From assembly GCF_010183535.1 (NCBI RefSeq), contig NC_071329.1, forward strand, positions 16,382,879 to 16,446,878: a stretch of 64,000 nucleotides of DNA, written 5' to 3'. The number at the start of each line of letters is the position of its first letter. Position 1 is the first letter of the stretch. A model generated the notes under the pieces. The model saw only the letters and a list, made by a program, of their open reading frames with translations. It ran no database searches and was not told where the DNA came from. The DNA is from Caenorhabditis remanei (lineage: Eukaryota; Nematoda; Chromadorea; Rhabditida; Rhabditidae). The translations under genes and the position numbers were made by a program. Shown piece by piece: positions 1 to 10,902 of the stretch.

Positions 1-67
1 TAGAAATCCGAAAATAAATCAGTCGCTGTGAAGACTAGCTCTAAAAATCAGCCGAATTTCAGACAAA

Positions 68-1037
68 ATGCCGGTTCCCGAAGAGAAGGAATTCGTGATG
101 AGACACTGTTTCAGTAGCTGCTATACTGACGAATTCGGACCGAAGGAGATTCGTTACAACATTCCTTGGTAAACAAATACAAATTTATTTTTTTCGAAAA
201 AATTCAAATTTCAGGAGTATGCAATTATACTGCAAGAGACATTGCCTAGAGGCCTACCTGTTCTGTTGGAAAGAAGATTCTGGATGGTCGATCGACGCCG
301 ACTATGAAGTGAAATTCGTGGGAAAAAGAAAGAGTTTCGGAGTGAAAGGAACTGTTCGATTCGATGGATATGAATCATTTGCGAATCACATGCTCCCATT
401 TGCGAAGGCGAATTCGCATTTGGTGAATGACAAGTTGAAAGTCGAATGGCGTATTAAAATTAACAAAATGACTGGATTCGATGACGAGGATTCTTCTGGA
501 AATAAGGAGAATGATGATATCGTTCTGAAAGTGAAAGAAGAGAAGTTCGAAGTGGATAAGAAGGTAAGACAGTAAAATTCGCTCTATTCCGAATCCATCA
601 ATTTTCAGTTTCTTGGCGAAAACTCTACCTATTTCAACAATTTATTCTTCAAAAGTTCCGATGAATCTGGAAAAACTGAAATCGAACTCGAAGACGTCGA
701 TCCACAAGAATTCAAAAAGTTTCTCAAGGTTCTCCGTGAAGAGGAGCCTATCGATGGTACGGGAAACAAGGAAACACAATTTTAATAGAATTAAAGTCTT
801 TTTATTTTCAGATGAAACGGTCGGAGAAATTCTGAAGTTGGCAGACAAATACGACTCTAAAAATGCATTGAAAAGATGCGAGGAATTTCTCATCGATAAA
901 TCCAAGAAGCCGCTGAAAATGAAATTCAATGCAGCGATCCAATACAAGCTGAATAAACTCAAGGTAGCCCTGTACAAAATACCAGGAAATAATCTCAGTT
1001 TTTGCAGAAAAAATGCATGTCAAACATGGAATCGTAA
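68..1037 (+). CDS. BATH (MATH-BTB) protein, C-terminus cut by an early stop
   Basis: Exons 68-168, 215-563, 609-756, 812-963 and 1008-1037 encode 259 residues. The N-terminal third is MATH-like: a lead-in up to the split Trp codon, then a W-S-I-D strand. The BTB fold follows (F-L-G-E-N-S-T-Y-F-N-N in exon 3; ADKYDSKNALKRCEEF in exon 4). Family knowledge: MATH binds a substrate and BTB binds CUL3, giving a ubiquitin-ligase receptor in nucleus or cytosol. The frame hits TAA at 1035-1037, eight codons into the last exon. Beyond it the same frame stays open to 1130 and encodes the conserved tail (ends K-E-L-L-Q-K-A-L-S), so the stop looks recent and removes 31 residues. The MATH exon also looks less conserved than in its neighbours. 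It could be a functional short form or a young pseudogene. Confidence 0.8.
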
Positions 1038-1312
1038 GAAGATATTCAAGAGATCGCTGAAGAAGGCGCTCGTCATTTCAATGCTTCGGTTTGGAAGGAG
1101 CTGCTTCAGAAGGCTCTTTCTTTGGATTAATTTTGTTTTTGTTAATCAAAATACCCGTTTTATCAATGAAAATAAATATAACCGAGTTTGTTTTGAAATG
1201 ATATCGTGCTGTTAAAACTTCGGTGTTTGTTTATATATTTTTGAAATTTTTTACAGTGAAAATTTTGAAGTATTTTTGCTATAAAATTTTTTTTTCTCCC
1301 AATTTCGCAACA

Positions 1313-1437
1313 AAAAAAACTGCGCTCTCCTGAAATCTCCTCGAGAAATGCCTCTTTTTCTCTGAGTCTCTCAATTTCGCACACTACTTTCTTCGGTTTC
1401 GTTAGAGCGCGGTTGTAAGAAGCGTGTCGCGCTAATA
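1313..1437. mobile_element. short palindromic MITE, copy A of a four-copy family
   Basis: The arms are GCGCTCTCC... and ...GAGCGCGGTTGTAAGAAGCG, around a core TTTTTCTCTGAGTCTCTC, ending in GCTAATA. Related copies lie at 15754-15882, 26157-26300 and 26953-27096, in both orientations and always in introns or flanks. No coding capacity, so it is non-autonomous. Confidence 0.6.
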
Positions 1438-1529
1438 AATACATGCAACACAAGAAGAATTTTCTCGTGAGATGGCACGCTGCTCTAAAAACATAAAAAC
1501 TCGCGTGTGGATACGTAATACGTTGAGAA

Positions 1530-1674
1530 AATTACTTTCATCATTTCTGAATAAAACAGCTGACGTGTGCAGTTGCAATCGATAAAAAGTGATAAAGGTA
1601 AGGTAACAACTTTAAATACAAAACGGAAAACCGTCAAACGTAGACATTGACTTCTTTGGTTAAAAAGATTGCCA
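1530..1674 (+). repeat. direct repeat, upstream copy
   Basis: Nearly identical to 2062-2206 (starts AAAATTACTTTCATCATTTC in both). Each copy is followed within about 70 bases by an ATG-GGA start, which suggests tandem duplication of a promoter plus first exon. Confidence 0.8.
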
Positions 1675-1741
1675 GTCTAGAAATTAGCAGTAAAAACTTC
1701 ATCCAACCGACATCTCCATTTTTTTAGAAACAAGGAACAAC

Positions 1742-1927
1742 ATGGGATCAAAAAGTTCAAAAAGTTCGAATGAGACGAAATCGATTGAGGAAAAGAAAGA
1801 GAAAGAAGCTGACAATATAAAACACTTTATTGGCGTGCTTTATCAGGTATCAGCAGGAGGAAACGTATGTATTCATGCAAATGGATCATCGGTGTCTTCG
1901 GTTCAAGAACCATGGAGTCCTAAAAGA
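1742..1927 (+). CDS. orphan first exon of an unrecognised Gly-2, Ser/Lys-rich protein
   Basis: ATG at 1742 opens 62 residues beginning M-G-S-K-S-S-K-S-S, then acidic and lysine-rich sequence, up to a good donor (GTGAGT after AAAAGA at 1927). A glycine at position 2 followed by small and basic residues fits an N-myristoylation signal (inference). No downstream exon can be joined: the sequence runs into the second 145-bp repeat and then the next BATH gene. I do not recognise the family. It is probably a 5' fragment left by the local duplication. Confidence 0.35.
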
Positions 1928-2061
1928 GTGAGTGTTAGTTATCAAAGAATCATCTTGTTTAGAACTTTTTTGTAATAAAAAAACATTAGAAATTAGTGGG
2001 CTCAAAGACGTAGAGCACAAAATCAGGGGCCTAGGAGTATTTTTGTCTTGATTTTACTTCG

Positions 2062-2206
2062 AAAATTACTTTCATCATTTCTGAATAAAACAGCTGACGT
2101 GTGCAGTTGCAATCGATAAAAAGTGATAAAGGTAAGGTAACAACTTTAAATACAAAACGGAAAACCGTCAAACGTAGACATTGACTTCTTTGGTTATAAA
2201 GATAGC
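2062..2206 (+). repeat. direct repeat, downstream copy
   Basis: Second copy of the repeat at 1530-1674, with very few mismatches. It is followed at 2267 by another ATG-GGA start, open for 35 codons and not joinable in frame to the BATH gene at 2394. Confidence 0.8.
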
Positions 2207-2393
2207 TGACCTATTTAGAAGTTAACAATAAAAACTTTATCCCACCGATGTCCGATTTTTTAAACAATGGGAAAGTCGTTCGCTAAAAAAATGTTTTCAT
2301 TATTCTTTTCAATTCTTTTTCGCGAAGGTTTCTGTACCAATATGCCCTTATTTAAAAAAAATGCTTTGTTCTGACAAACGACATTAATTTCAG

Positions 2394-3565
2394 ATGACTT
2401 CCACTGGTTACAACGAGTTTATACTAACACACTTCTTCAAAAATGTGTCAAGTCTCAAAGAAGGTGAAAATGATTTCAGTGATGTAGAAGAACATTTCGA
2501 TGTTCCCTGGTATGTTTCAAAAAAGTCCATAATTTTTCTATTATTTTTATTCAGGAAGTTGTATGCTTCTCGAAGAGGTTCATGCCTTGGTCTCTTTTTG
2601 TATTGCGATAAAATGTGTAAGGATGGAAACTGGTCAATCGACACAGATTTCGAAATAAAATTGATGTCTGTAAATGGAAAAATGATGTCGAAAAGCTCAT
2701 CTCATTGTTTCCAAAGTTCTAAAGATAAACCGAAAGTTGATGGTGTTGGATGGCCCAATTTTATCGAATGGAATTTAATGGAAACTGATTACGCAGTGAA
2801 TGACAAAATATTTGTGGTGGTTCATGTTAAAATCAAGAAGTTGACTGAAATCAACAAAAATCGATTGCGAAATTTCGACGAGACAGTATCAGAGTTTTCG
2901 GATGTTGTGCTGATCGTTGAAGACAAAAAGTTCTTTGTTTCGAAATTGGTAAGCAGTTATATCATAGGCATAGCTCGACTGTAACCGTAGAAAGTCTCAA
3001 TTCTCGGATTATTTCAGTTCCTCGCTTCACAATCCACCTACTTCAAATCACTACTTTTGGGAAGTTTCGAAGAATCGAAGAAATCGGAAATTTCTCTCAC
3101 TGACGTCAACTCGAATGATTTTCACAACTTCCTGGAAGTTCTTCACGGCGAACCAGCTATCGATGGTATTTTGAACTAAATTTCGACACAAAACGCTATC
3201 AGATTTCCAGACGACAATATCGATGGAATTCTAAAATTGGTTGACATGTATGATGCTCCGACAGCCTTCAAAAGATGTGAAGAATATCTGATCGAGAAGT
3301 CTCAAAAGCCATTAAAGACGAAATTGCTGATGTCGATTCGCAATAAGATGAACAAGTTGCAGGTTTTATTCATATTCTTTTGAAAAATAATTTCAAACAT
3401 TTTCAGAATCACTGCCTCGTTCAAATCAAAACAAAAGAAGATATTCGATCAGTCTTGCCAGGAAGTCTCAACGAATTGGGTGAACCCGTCTCGTCTTATC
3501 TTCTCCATTTGTTCGCTTCATTTGAATCACACCCACCCCGTCCACTAAAGCGCAAGAGCAGCTAG
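2394..3565 (+). CDS. BATH (MATH-BTB) protein, apparently intact
   Basis: Exons 2394-2509, 2555-2948, 3018-3165, 3211-3362 and 3407-3565 give 322 residues, all joining in frame. The start follows a TTTCAG, a likely trans-splice site. MATH covers roughly residues 1-150, ending in the R-N-F-D-E-T linker. BTB covers about 155-255: SDVVLIVEDKKF, FLASQSTYFKSLLLGSF, LVDMYDAPTAFKRCEEYL. The last exon carries the usual I-R-S-V-L-P motif and then a tail richer in Pro and basic residues than the paralogues (ends R-P-L-K-R-K-S-S). The tail could be a short nuclear-type signal (inference). Closest relatives are the other BATH genes of this window. Confidence 0.9.
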
Positions 3566-3884
3566 AGATTCGATCGTTCTGTCTGTCTTTGTTTCTAATG
3601 AATCGTGTCCTTTATTTTATTGTTTCCCTTTTTGAAAGTGTCGGTTGCAAAACTTGAACTTTTTATAGCTAACATAAAAGTGCAATTATCAGAATAAAAA
3701 ACTTGTCGTTATAAAACATATGCAGTTCTATTTCAGAAGCCGTTTTAAAATTTGTAAAAATAAGAAACTAAAATGAGAAATCTTGAAAAACGTCGGTGAC
3801 CTACTTAAAACTGAACAATTATCTAGAAGAAAACGTAGCTACTGATATATTTGAACACATTAATATCCGTTACACATCAAATAA
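3566..3884. other. convergent 3' intergenic region
   Basis: AT-rich spacer between the converging BATH genes at 2394 and 3885. AATAAA-like signals occur at about 3694 (+ strand). No further structure seen. Confidence 0.5.
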
Positions 3885-5506
3885 TCATTCGAGTAGATCC
3901 AAGGATTTTTGAAGAAGAGTTTTCATTGTCGATGGATCCAGATCACTGATATCGGATGGGAGAACCGATCGAATCTCGCCAGCAGACACGATATTGTCGA
4001 AGCAGTGTTTCTGAAATATTTATTAAAAGAATTCAGAAAACTTTCAAATGAAAACCTTCAATTTTTCCAACTTATATTTGATTGCTAATTCCAACTTCTT
4101 CTTCATTTTCTTCCCAGATCCATCGATAAGAAATTCCTCACATTTCTTCGTAACAGCATGTGTATCGTACTTCTCCGCCAAGTAGAGGATGACTTCCACT
4201 GTCTTTTCTAGAAGAAATTATGATACTTTAAAGATGATGAAGTGCATTGGCTACCATTAATAGCTGGTTCTCCGTACAAAACTTCCAAAAAGACCTGGAA
4301 ATCTTCTGGTTCAATTCCACTGAGTTCTACTTCTTCGTTTGGAGATATCCCGGATAGAAGCGACTTGAAGTAGGCAGATTGGGCAACGAGATGCTGAAAA
4401 GGGAAAAGGATGTTCAGAAAATTAGTGAAACTCCGGAGAGGTCACTCACCAACTTGAATACATGAAACTTTTTCTCTTTTACTTTTATCACAACATCCGA
4501 AAATGCTTTATTTCTTTCATCGAAATTTCTCAATGGTTTTCCGTATAATCCAGTTGTATTGGTGATTTTGACACTAATTTCCACTCGCAATTTTCCATCA
4601 ACAATGTAATCCTTTTCCAAGTCCTTCCAATCAATGAATTTCGGATATCCATGAGCACGGAACTTTGTGTTACCATTTTTATTACCAAAATCGTGGGAAG
4701 ATTTTCGAGTCATTCTCGTTCCTTGATTTGAAATGAAACTGCGTTCGATATTTGTCAGCGCCGACCACTCATCCCCTTCTAACGATTTCGGACATTCCAA
4801 GTGGAAAGCCATAAAATTTAAATTGCTTGCGATAGACAAACATATTCCTGAAATCGTCATTGGTTTTTTTACTTTTCCAAAGTAATACCATGGAATATTG
4901 AAATGTTCTTCTTCTTCGCTGTAAACTCGACCCGATCCGATTTCTGAAGCATTTTCGAAATATGTTTGAGTACGAATTCCTTTCCAGTGACACTTGTAGA
5001 GGTATCCTGAATTATAAATGTTTATAATTCAAACTAGAAAAAAATACACTAACATTTTTCACTAAGGTATCTGGAAGTAACGAGGAATCATCTGAATCCG
5101 GAACACTCATCAATTTCTTCATTGACTGTATCTCTGATGGATATTGATTTTTCAATTCTTCCAAATCTGATTTTATCGATCGAATCTCTTTCAACACTTG
5201 CTCAGATTGAAGTTTCAGTTCTTTATTCTGATCCTTCATCGTCTTCATTAGTTCTTCATTGAACTTATTTTGTTCATTCTCACGATTTATCATTGATTCA
5301 TATAAATCTTTAAGCATTTTGTTTCCAGAGAGACTTGTCACGTCGAATGAAGATTGCTGAATTTATAAAATATCAGGTGAAAAAACTATCTCGAGCTGGC
5401 TTACCTTGGAAAATATCGATTGAATTTCATTGGTTTCAGATTGAAGCTTTAGAAATTTCGACACCAAATTGTTGGGATTGTTAGCGTCATCAGTGGTGTC
5501 AGACAT
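3885..5506 (-). CDS. coiled-coil BATH protein with two compensating frameshifts
   Basis: Exons (5' to 3') 5405-5506, 5054-5356, 4889-5006, 4450-4847, 4255-4393, 4056-4207 and 3885-4010 give 445 residues. The first two exons encode about 130 residues of heptad-rich, Lys/Glu/Leu-rich coiled coil, almost identical to the next gene, followed by MATH and BTB. Against that paralogue, the third exon lacks one base (after AAACAT) and the fourth carries four extra bases (CAAGCAATTT against TAATGG). The net change is +3, so the frame is lost and then regained: about 35 residues spanning the E-E-E-H-F-N-I-P-W motif are read in a shifted frame while everything downstream is normal. The donor of exon 2 is a weaker GTTAGT where the paralogue has GTGAGT. 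It may be a MATH-damaged receptor or an early pseudogene. Confidence 0.8.
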
Positions 5507-5779
5507 ATAAAATTATTTAATTAAGAGAAGCGAAATTAATTAACTTTTGATTCAATGAAAACGTTCAAATATATGTTTGCATTTAGATCAAAACAATCAA
5601 TGAGATATACAAGAGCTTCCGTACTTTATATAAATATGAGGTTTATTTGGCACTCAGCCCTCTTAAAGTAACGGAAAAAGTGTATAAGTTATTACAAAAA
5701 TGCAGATAAAAGAATGATAAAATGACAAGTGAAGCTTATTAGAATGAATTTAATAGAACTGGTTACAGAATTAACGTAA

Positions 5780-7394
5780 CTATTCAAGAAGAGCCAGGGA
5801 TTTCTGGAATAGTGATGTCATTGTCGACGGTTCCATATAACTAATTTCTGATGTTATTACCGATCGAATATCTGCGGCAGTATTGATATTGTCCAAGCAG
5901 TGTTCCTGGAATTTCTTATTTTAGATATTCTGGAGAGAAACATTTATAAATACCTTCAATTTCTCCAACTTGTACTTGGTCGCTAACTGCAATTTCTTCT
6001 TCATTTTCTTCCCAGATCCATCGATAAGAAATTCTTCACATTTCTTAGTAACAGCGTGTGTATCGTACTTCTCAGCCATGTAGAGAACAACTTCCACTGT
6101 CTTTTCTAAAAGAAATTATGATACTTTAAAGATAATGAAGTGTATTTGTTACCATTAATCGCAGGTTCTCCGTACAAAACTTCCAAAAAGACTTGAAAAT
6201 CTTCTGGTTCAATATCGCTGAGTTCTACTTTTCCGTTCGGTGATATCTCTGATAGAAACGACTTGAAGTAGACGGATTGAGCAGCGAGATGCTAAAAAGG
6301 ATGTTTAGAAAAACAGTGAAACTCCGGAGAAGTAACTCACCAACTTGAATACATAGAATTTCGTCTCTTTGACTACAATCACAACATCCGAAAATGCTTT
6401 ATTTCTTTCATCGAAATTTCTCAATGATTTCCCATATAATCCAGTTGTTTTAGTAATTTTGACACGAATTTCTGCTCTTAATTTTCCATCCCGTACATAG
6501 TCCTTTTCCAAGATTTCCCAGTCAACAAATTTATTCCATCCTGTACTATTGAACTTTGTATTTCCATTTTTAGTACCAAACTTGTGGGAAAATTCTCGAA
6601 TCATTTTCGTTCCTTCATTTGAAACAAAGCTGTATGCCTTACTTGTCTGAGCCGACCACTCCTCCACTTCTAACGATTTTGAACAATGCAGGCAAAAATT
6701 CATAAAATTTCCATTACGATAGATATACATTTTCCTGAAATCGTAAATGACTTTCGTTATTTTCCAAAATCATACCACGGAATATTGAAATGTTCCTCTT
6801 CTTCGCTGTAAACTGGGCTCGTGCTGATTTCTGAAACATTTTCGAAAACATGTTTGAACACAAATTCCTTTCCAATGACATTTGCTGATGTATCCTGAAT
6901 TTTCAATGTTTATAATTCAAATTAGAACAAAATACACTCACATTATTCACTGAAGTATCTGGAAGTAACGATGAATCAACTGAATCCGGAACACTCATCA
7001 ATTTCTTCATTGACTGTATCTCTGATGGATATTGATTTTTCAATTCTTCCAAATCTGATTTTATCGATCGAATCTCTTTCAACACTTGCTCAGATTGAAG
7101 TTTCAGTTCTTTATTCTGATCCTTCATCGTCTTCATTAGTTCTTCATTGAACTTATTTTGTTCATTCTCACGATTTATCATTGATTCATATAAATCTTTA
7201 AGCATTTTGTTTCCAGAGAGACTTGTCACGTCGAATGAAGATTGCTGAATTTATAAAATATCAGGTGAAAAAACTATCTCGAGCTGGCTTACCTTGGAAA
7301 AAATGGATTGAATTTCATTGGTTTCAGATTGAAGCTTTTGGAATTTCGACATCAAATTGTTGGGATTGTTAGCGTTGTCAGTGGTGTCAGACAT
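5780..7394 (-). CDS. coiled-coil BATH protein, intact
   Basis: Exons 7293-7394, 6942-7244, 6776-6894, 6341-6734, 6153-6291, 5954-6105 and 5780-5905 give 444 residues. Residues 1-135 form a coiled coil with long E/K/Q/L heptads; MATH is about 140-300 and BTB about 305-400. The first BTB exon is 139 nt, not 148, a three-residue shortening shared with the gene at 3885, so the two are tandem duplicates. The coiled coil could add self-association to the BTB dimer (inference). The upstream flank (7400-7570) is repeated at 5515-5690 and 8808-8990. Confidence 0.9.
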
Positions 7395-7570
7395 CTAACA
7401 TTATTTAATTAAGGAGAAATCATGATTAATTAACTTTCGATTCATTGAAAACTTTCAAAGTATATGGCTGCATTTAGATAAAAACAATCAATGAGATATA
7501 CAAGAGGTTCAGTAATTAATCTAAATAAGCGGTTTATTTGGCATTCAACCTTCTTAAAGTAACGGAAAAA

Positions 7571-8802
7571 GGTGAGAACTCAAAAAAAAAGGTTGGCTCA
7601 AAAAAAAGGTTGGCTCAAGTGATTGCTCTGTGGGACCTGAACACATGACCGAACGCGCACACAGGTGAATCGCGACTCATGAATAATCATACGCTTACAA
7701 GTAATTGGGATATCACTCACATGTCGCGAAAATGGAAGACTTGTAATACGCGTGATCGCGAAACTATACGCGTCGATGAATAATTGACGAAATATTGGAC
7801 TATCGCGATAAGTCTGATAAGTTATTGGTTAATCGCGAAAATGTGGGCGTGACATATTTCCAAGACTTCTGTTTCTTATTTTACTTTATTTTCATCTTTT
7901 TTTCTTATTTTTTTACAGCTTTCTGTAAAAGAACTTCTCAATGTGACAAACAAAAAAGAATATAAGCTGCTTGGACAATAAACAAGAAGAGGTTTGTCTG
8001 CAATCACATTGAGAGTCTAATTGTAAATGGCGACATATTTTCAGATTTGGGTAGGACAGTATAGGACGATAATTCAAACGATTTCGGATGAAAAATCTAC
8101 GGAAATGGATTCACAATGCGTTCAGAGGATCAAGAAGAGCGACCAATTTTATGGCTTCTTCGGCTTGTTAGCTGAGAATATATGGGAACACCTTTAGGTA
8201 ATTTTTTTTTTAAGTTGTGTTTTTGTACTAATTTTTATTTTATAGCATCGAAATACCCCTCAACCCCATGAACAACACCATCGACGGCCACGATTCAATG
8301 AAGCTGTTTTGAGAGGAGTTCGAAAAGGAGGCGAAGCTCATGACGAAAAATAATTTATTACTGACTTTACCATGTATAATTTGATTCACCCTTCTTATGT
8401 TATCCATTTTTTGTCTCATTTTGTTCATTATTTCCAATAAATTATTTTCTAAAACCCAGCGAATTCAAATAATTTTCGCGATACGTGAACAATTACCGAT
8501 CGCGATTACACAAATATCATACGATTTTAGTCGCGATTTGCGAGCAATATGCGAATAATTCATCAATATTCGCGATTTGTCAATTACAGACCGATAATAG
8601 GTATCATCGCTTGTACGTATCGGGACAAGTTCGCGAACAATATTTGACAAATTACACGCTTTCCGCGATTCACCTGTGCATGGGTACAAAACCGCAACCG
8701 GCTGAGCTACACGGCCGATAACACAGCCACCCACTCGGGGCTGTGATAAACGTGGGTGCTTCTCAATCACAATTTCGATCACAATTTTTTTGCGTTCTCA
8801 CC
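7571..8802. mobile_element. unclassified element with GGTGAGAAC ends and TCGCGA-rich subterminal arms
   Basis: Ends are inverted: GGTGAGAAC at 7571 and GTTCTCACC ending at 8802, each followed inward by poly-A/T. A second inverted pair, CACAGGTGAATCGCG, lies at about 7664 and 8666. Between the arms, TCGCGA occurs many times on both strands. About 8046-8195 holds one open stretch after a TTTTCAG, which I cannot assign. On the minus strand near 8693-8712 a perfect tRNA-type A box (TAGCTCAGCCGG) occurs, and GTTCAGGTCCC near 7640 resembles a B box. Copies of the same local flank border it on both sides, so it sits at a duplication breakpoint. No transposase was recognised. Confidence 0.55.
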
Positions 8803-8807
8803 TCCTT

Positions 8808-8990
8808 TAAGGGAAGCGAAATTAATTAACTTTTGATTCAATGAAAACTTTCAAAGTATATGTTTACATGTAGATAAAAACAATCAATGAGAAATACAAG
8901 AGGTTCAGTAATTAATCTAAAAAAACGATTTATTTGGCATTTAGAATATATATTTAAAGTAGCGGGAAATTTTGTACAAGTTATTACAAA
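8808..8990. repeat. third copy of the BATH intergenic flank
   Basis: Matches 5515-5690 and 7400-7570 (shared AAAACAATCAATGAGA and GTTTATTTGGCA blocks). It marks a segmental duplication that carried the 3' half of a coiled-coil BATH gene plus this flank. Confidence 0.7.
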
Positions 8991-9069
8991 AATGCAGATA
9001 AAGGAATGTAAAAATGACAAGTGAAGATTACTAGAATGGATTCAATAGAACTGGTTAGATGTAAAATAA

Positions 9070-9679
9070 TTATCCCAGAAGAGCTAGAGATTTCTGGAAT
9101 AGTGATGCCATTGTCGACGGTTCCATATCACTAATTTCTGATGACACAACCGATCGAATCTCTGCGGCAGTATTGATATTGTCGAAGCAATGTTTCTGAA
9201 ATTTCTTGTTTTAGATATTATGGATGAAAGCAATGATAGTTACCTTCAATTTCTCCAACCTGTATTTGGTCGCTAGCTGCAACTTCTTCTTCATTTTCTT
9301 CTCTGATTTATCAATTAGAAATTTCTCACACTTCTTCGTAACTCCATCTGTACCATAAATTTGTGCTACATAAAGAATAACCTCTACTGTATTTTCTGAA
9401 AGAATTTCTCATAATTACAAGGTGACAAAAATTACTGGCTACCATCAATTGCTGGTTCTCCATACAACACTTCCAGGTAGACTTGAAAATCTTCTGGTTC
9501 GATATCAGCTAGTTCGAGTTTTGTATTTTCCGAATGCTCCTTAAGAAGAGATTTGAAGAATGAGGATTGCGCAGCGAGAAGCTGAAAAAAAAAACAGCTA
9601 GAAAACAGTGAAACCATCTCAGGAATTCACTTACCAACTGGAATACATAGAACTTCGTCTCTTTGACCACAATCACAAC
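9070..9679 (-). pseudogene. BTB half of a BATH gene joined to a lysine-rich gene
   Basis: Exons 9635-9679 (part), 9443-9581, 9244-9395 and 9070-9195 match the BTB exons of the gene at 5780, including the 139-nt exon. Homology starts abruptly at the V-V-I-V-V-K-E-T-K-F strand of BTB, near base 9679. MATH and coiled coil are absent. Upstream bases belong to the lysine-rich gene, on the same strand and in the same exon. One base appears to be missing between the two reading frames, so translation from the upstream start ends at 9691 before reaching BTB. If that base were present, one chimeric protein would result. Confidence 0.7.
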
Positions 9680-9690
9680 TGTGATTGAAT

Positions 9691-10466
9691 CTATAGCATC
9701 TGGCTCTTCCGCCTCAACTTCTTCAACCATCTCTTCCATATTGTAATCATCAATATGATTGATCTTCGCGTTTTTCGGCTTCTGTTTCTTTTTGATCCCC
9801 ATTCGCTCACTCTCCAAGTCCATTCTTCATCTTTTTCCGGTCTAATCAAAGGAAATTCTCTTTTTTTGAACGGAAAATCGAATGGCGGTTTTCTGTTTCG
9901 ATTCAAAAACGTGTTCTTTTCTTCTCTCGCCACGCGGAGATTTTCAACACGCTTTGCTTTTTTAGCGCGTTTCTTCGCCAACGCTTCGTGCATTCGTTTT
10001 GCAAGCGATTTCTGAAAATGTCCCAATTAGAAAATTTTCAATTCAATGACGTAGTAATACCATTTTCTCTGGTTTTTCTACATTTTCAGCTGCTTTTGGT
10101 TCATTGAAATTTGATTTTTGCTCGACGTCTTCACTATTGAATCTTGATCGGGTTTGTCTTTTCACTTCTTCTTCCTCTTCTTCTTTTCCATCAGTTTCCA
10201 CTTCTTCTTTTACTACTTTTTTATCAGCTTTCTCTCTTTTCTTCTGCTGAAGAAGACGTGCTCTTTCAGCTCGAGCTCTCTTTCTATCGCTTTTCAATTG
10301 TCTTGCTTTCATTGAAGCTTCAAAAGCATTCTTAACTGATGCATTTTTCTTGGTTTCATCGGCAGACACCTGAAAATGAATTTTCTTTCCCATTTATTGC
10401 AAAATTATCGCCACTTACATCTGTTTCGACACCTGGTTGTTGAGAGATATCTTCGTCGTTGTTCAT
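9691..10466 (-). CDS. lysine/glutamate-rich protein of unknown function
   Basis: Exons 10419-10466 (16 codons), 10061-10369 (103 codons) and an exon from 10011. The protein is highly charged: K/R/A-rich helices (such as K-R-A-R-A-E-R-A-R-L-L), an E-run (EEEEEE) and a basic block (A-K-K-R-A-K-K-A-K-R), typical of nucleolar or ribosome-assembly factors (inference only). In the frame set by exon 2 the last exon stops at 9691. After residue W-T near base 9832 the minus-strand +1 frame has better codon use and an acidic tail (E-E-M-V-E-E-V-E-A-E-E), which suggests a one-base deletion there. That second frame runs directly into the BTB fragment at 9679. Confidence 0.6.
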
Positions 10467-10902
10467 TGTTATTTTTTCTGAAATTAAACGTGATTTTTAG
10501 TTTTGAAAACGTGTCAAAAAGGTGTGAACAAACGCAATTGCTGTCCGATTTAATTTTAAAAAACCGGTGCTCTGCGTCTCCCACTCTCTCGTGCATGCAG
10601 AAAGAGCGCGTTTGAAACACGGATTTTTTGTCACAGTATTGAATGTTAGGCCGAGTAAAGTTAATTGCAAAACGAACTGTTAAGAAGTTGGATTCATAGA
10701 ATGAAAATTGATGTTAAAAACTATCCACTACGTTTTTAAGGAAAATTATAGAAAGATTTCAGGAAATAATAGTGAGATTTTGAGAAAATTTAAGCCAAAG
10801 TTGAGGACCTAGGAATTTCAACGGCGGATATGCTTCTGGCAATAACCTAGACGAAATATAAGAAACATATAAAACATGAAAAAAGTTATTTTTATTACAC
10901 AT
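10467..10902. other. promoter-side spacer
   Basis: Lies upstream of the lysine-rich gene and downstream of the gene at 10903. A CTCTCTCGTGCATGCAG tract near 10575 and AT-rich sequence are seen, but no exon. Confidence 0.4.

Larger units (their letters stand above)
1131..1741. other. intergenic stretch with MITE and direct repeat
   Basis: No coding exon is visible here. The stretch holds the 3' end of the first BATH gene, a short palindromic element (1313-1437) and the first copy of a 145-bp direct repeat (from 1530) that is repeated downstream. The repeat lies just upstream of two ATG-GGA starts, so it probably carries promoter or 5' UTR sequence (inference). Confidence 0.5.

Noticed and set aside
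2267..2374. MGKSF... open frame as an extra first exon of the BATH gene at 2394
   Set aside because: The only GT donor gives the wrong phase for joining, and the BATH gene has its own start after TTTCAG.
8465..8782. Open frames on both strands at the right arm of the element at 7571
   Set aside because: Produced by TCGCGA-rich repeat sequence; no coding signature.
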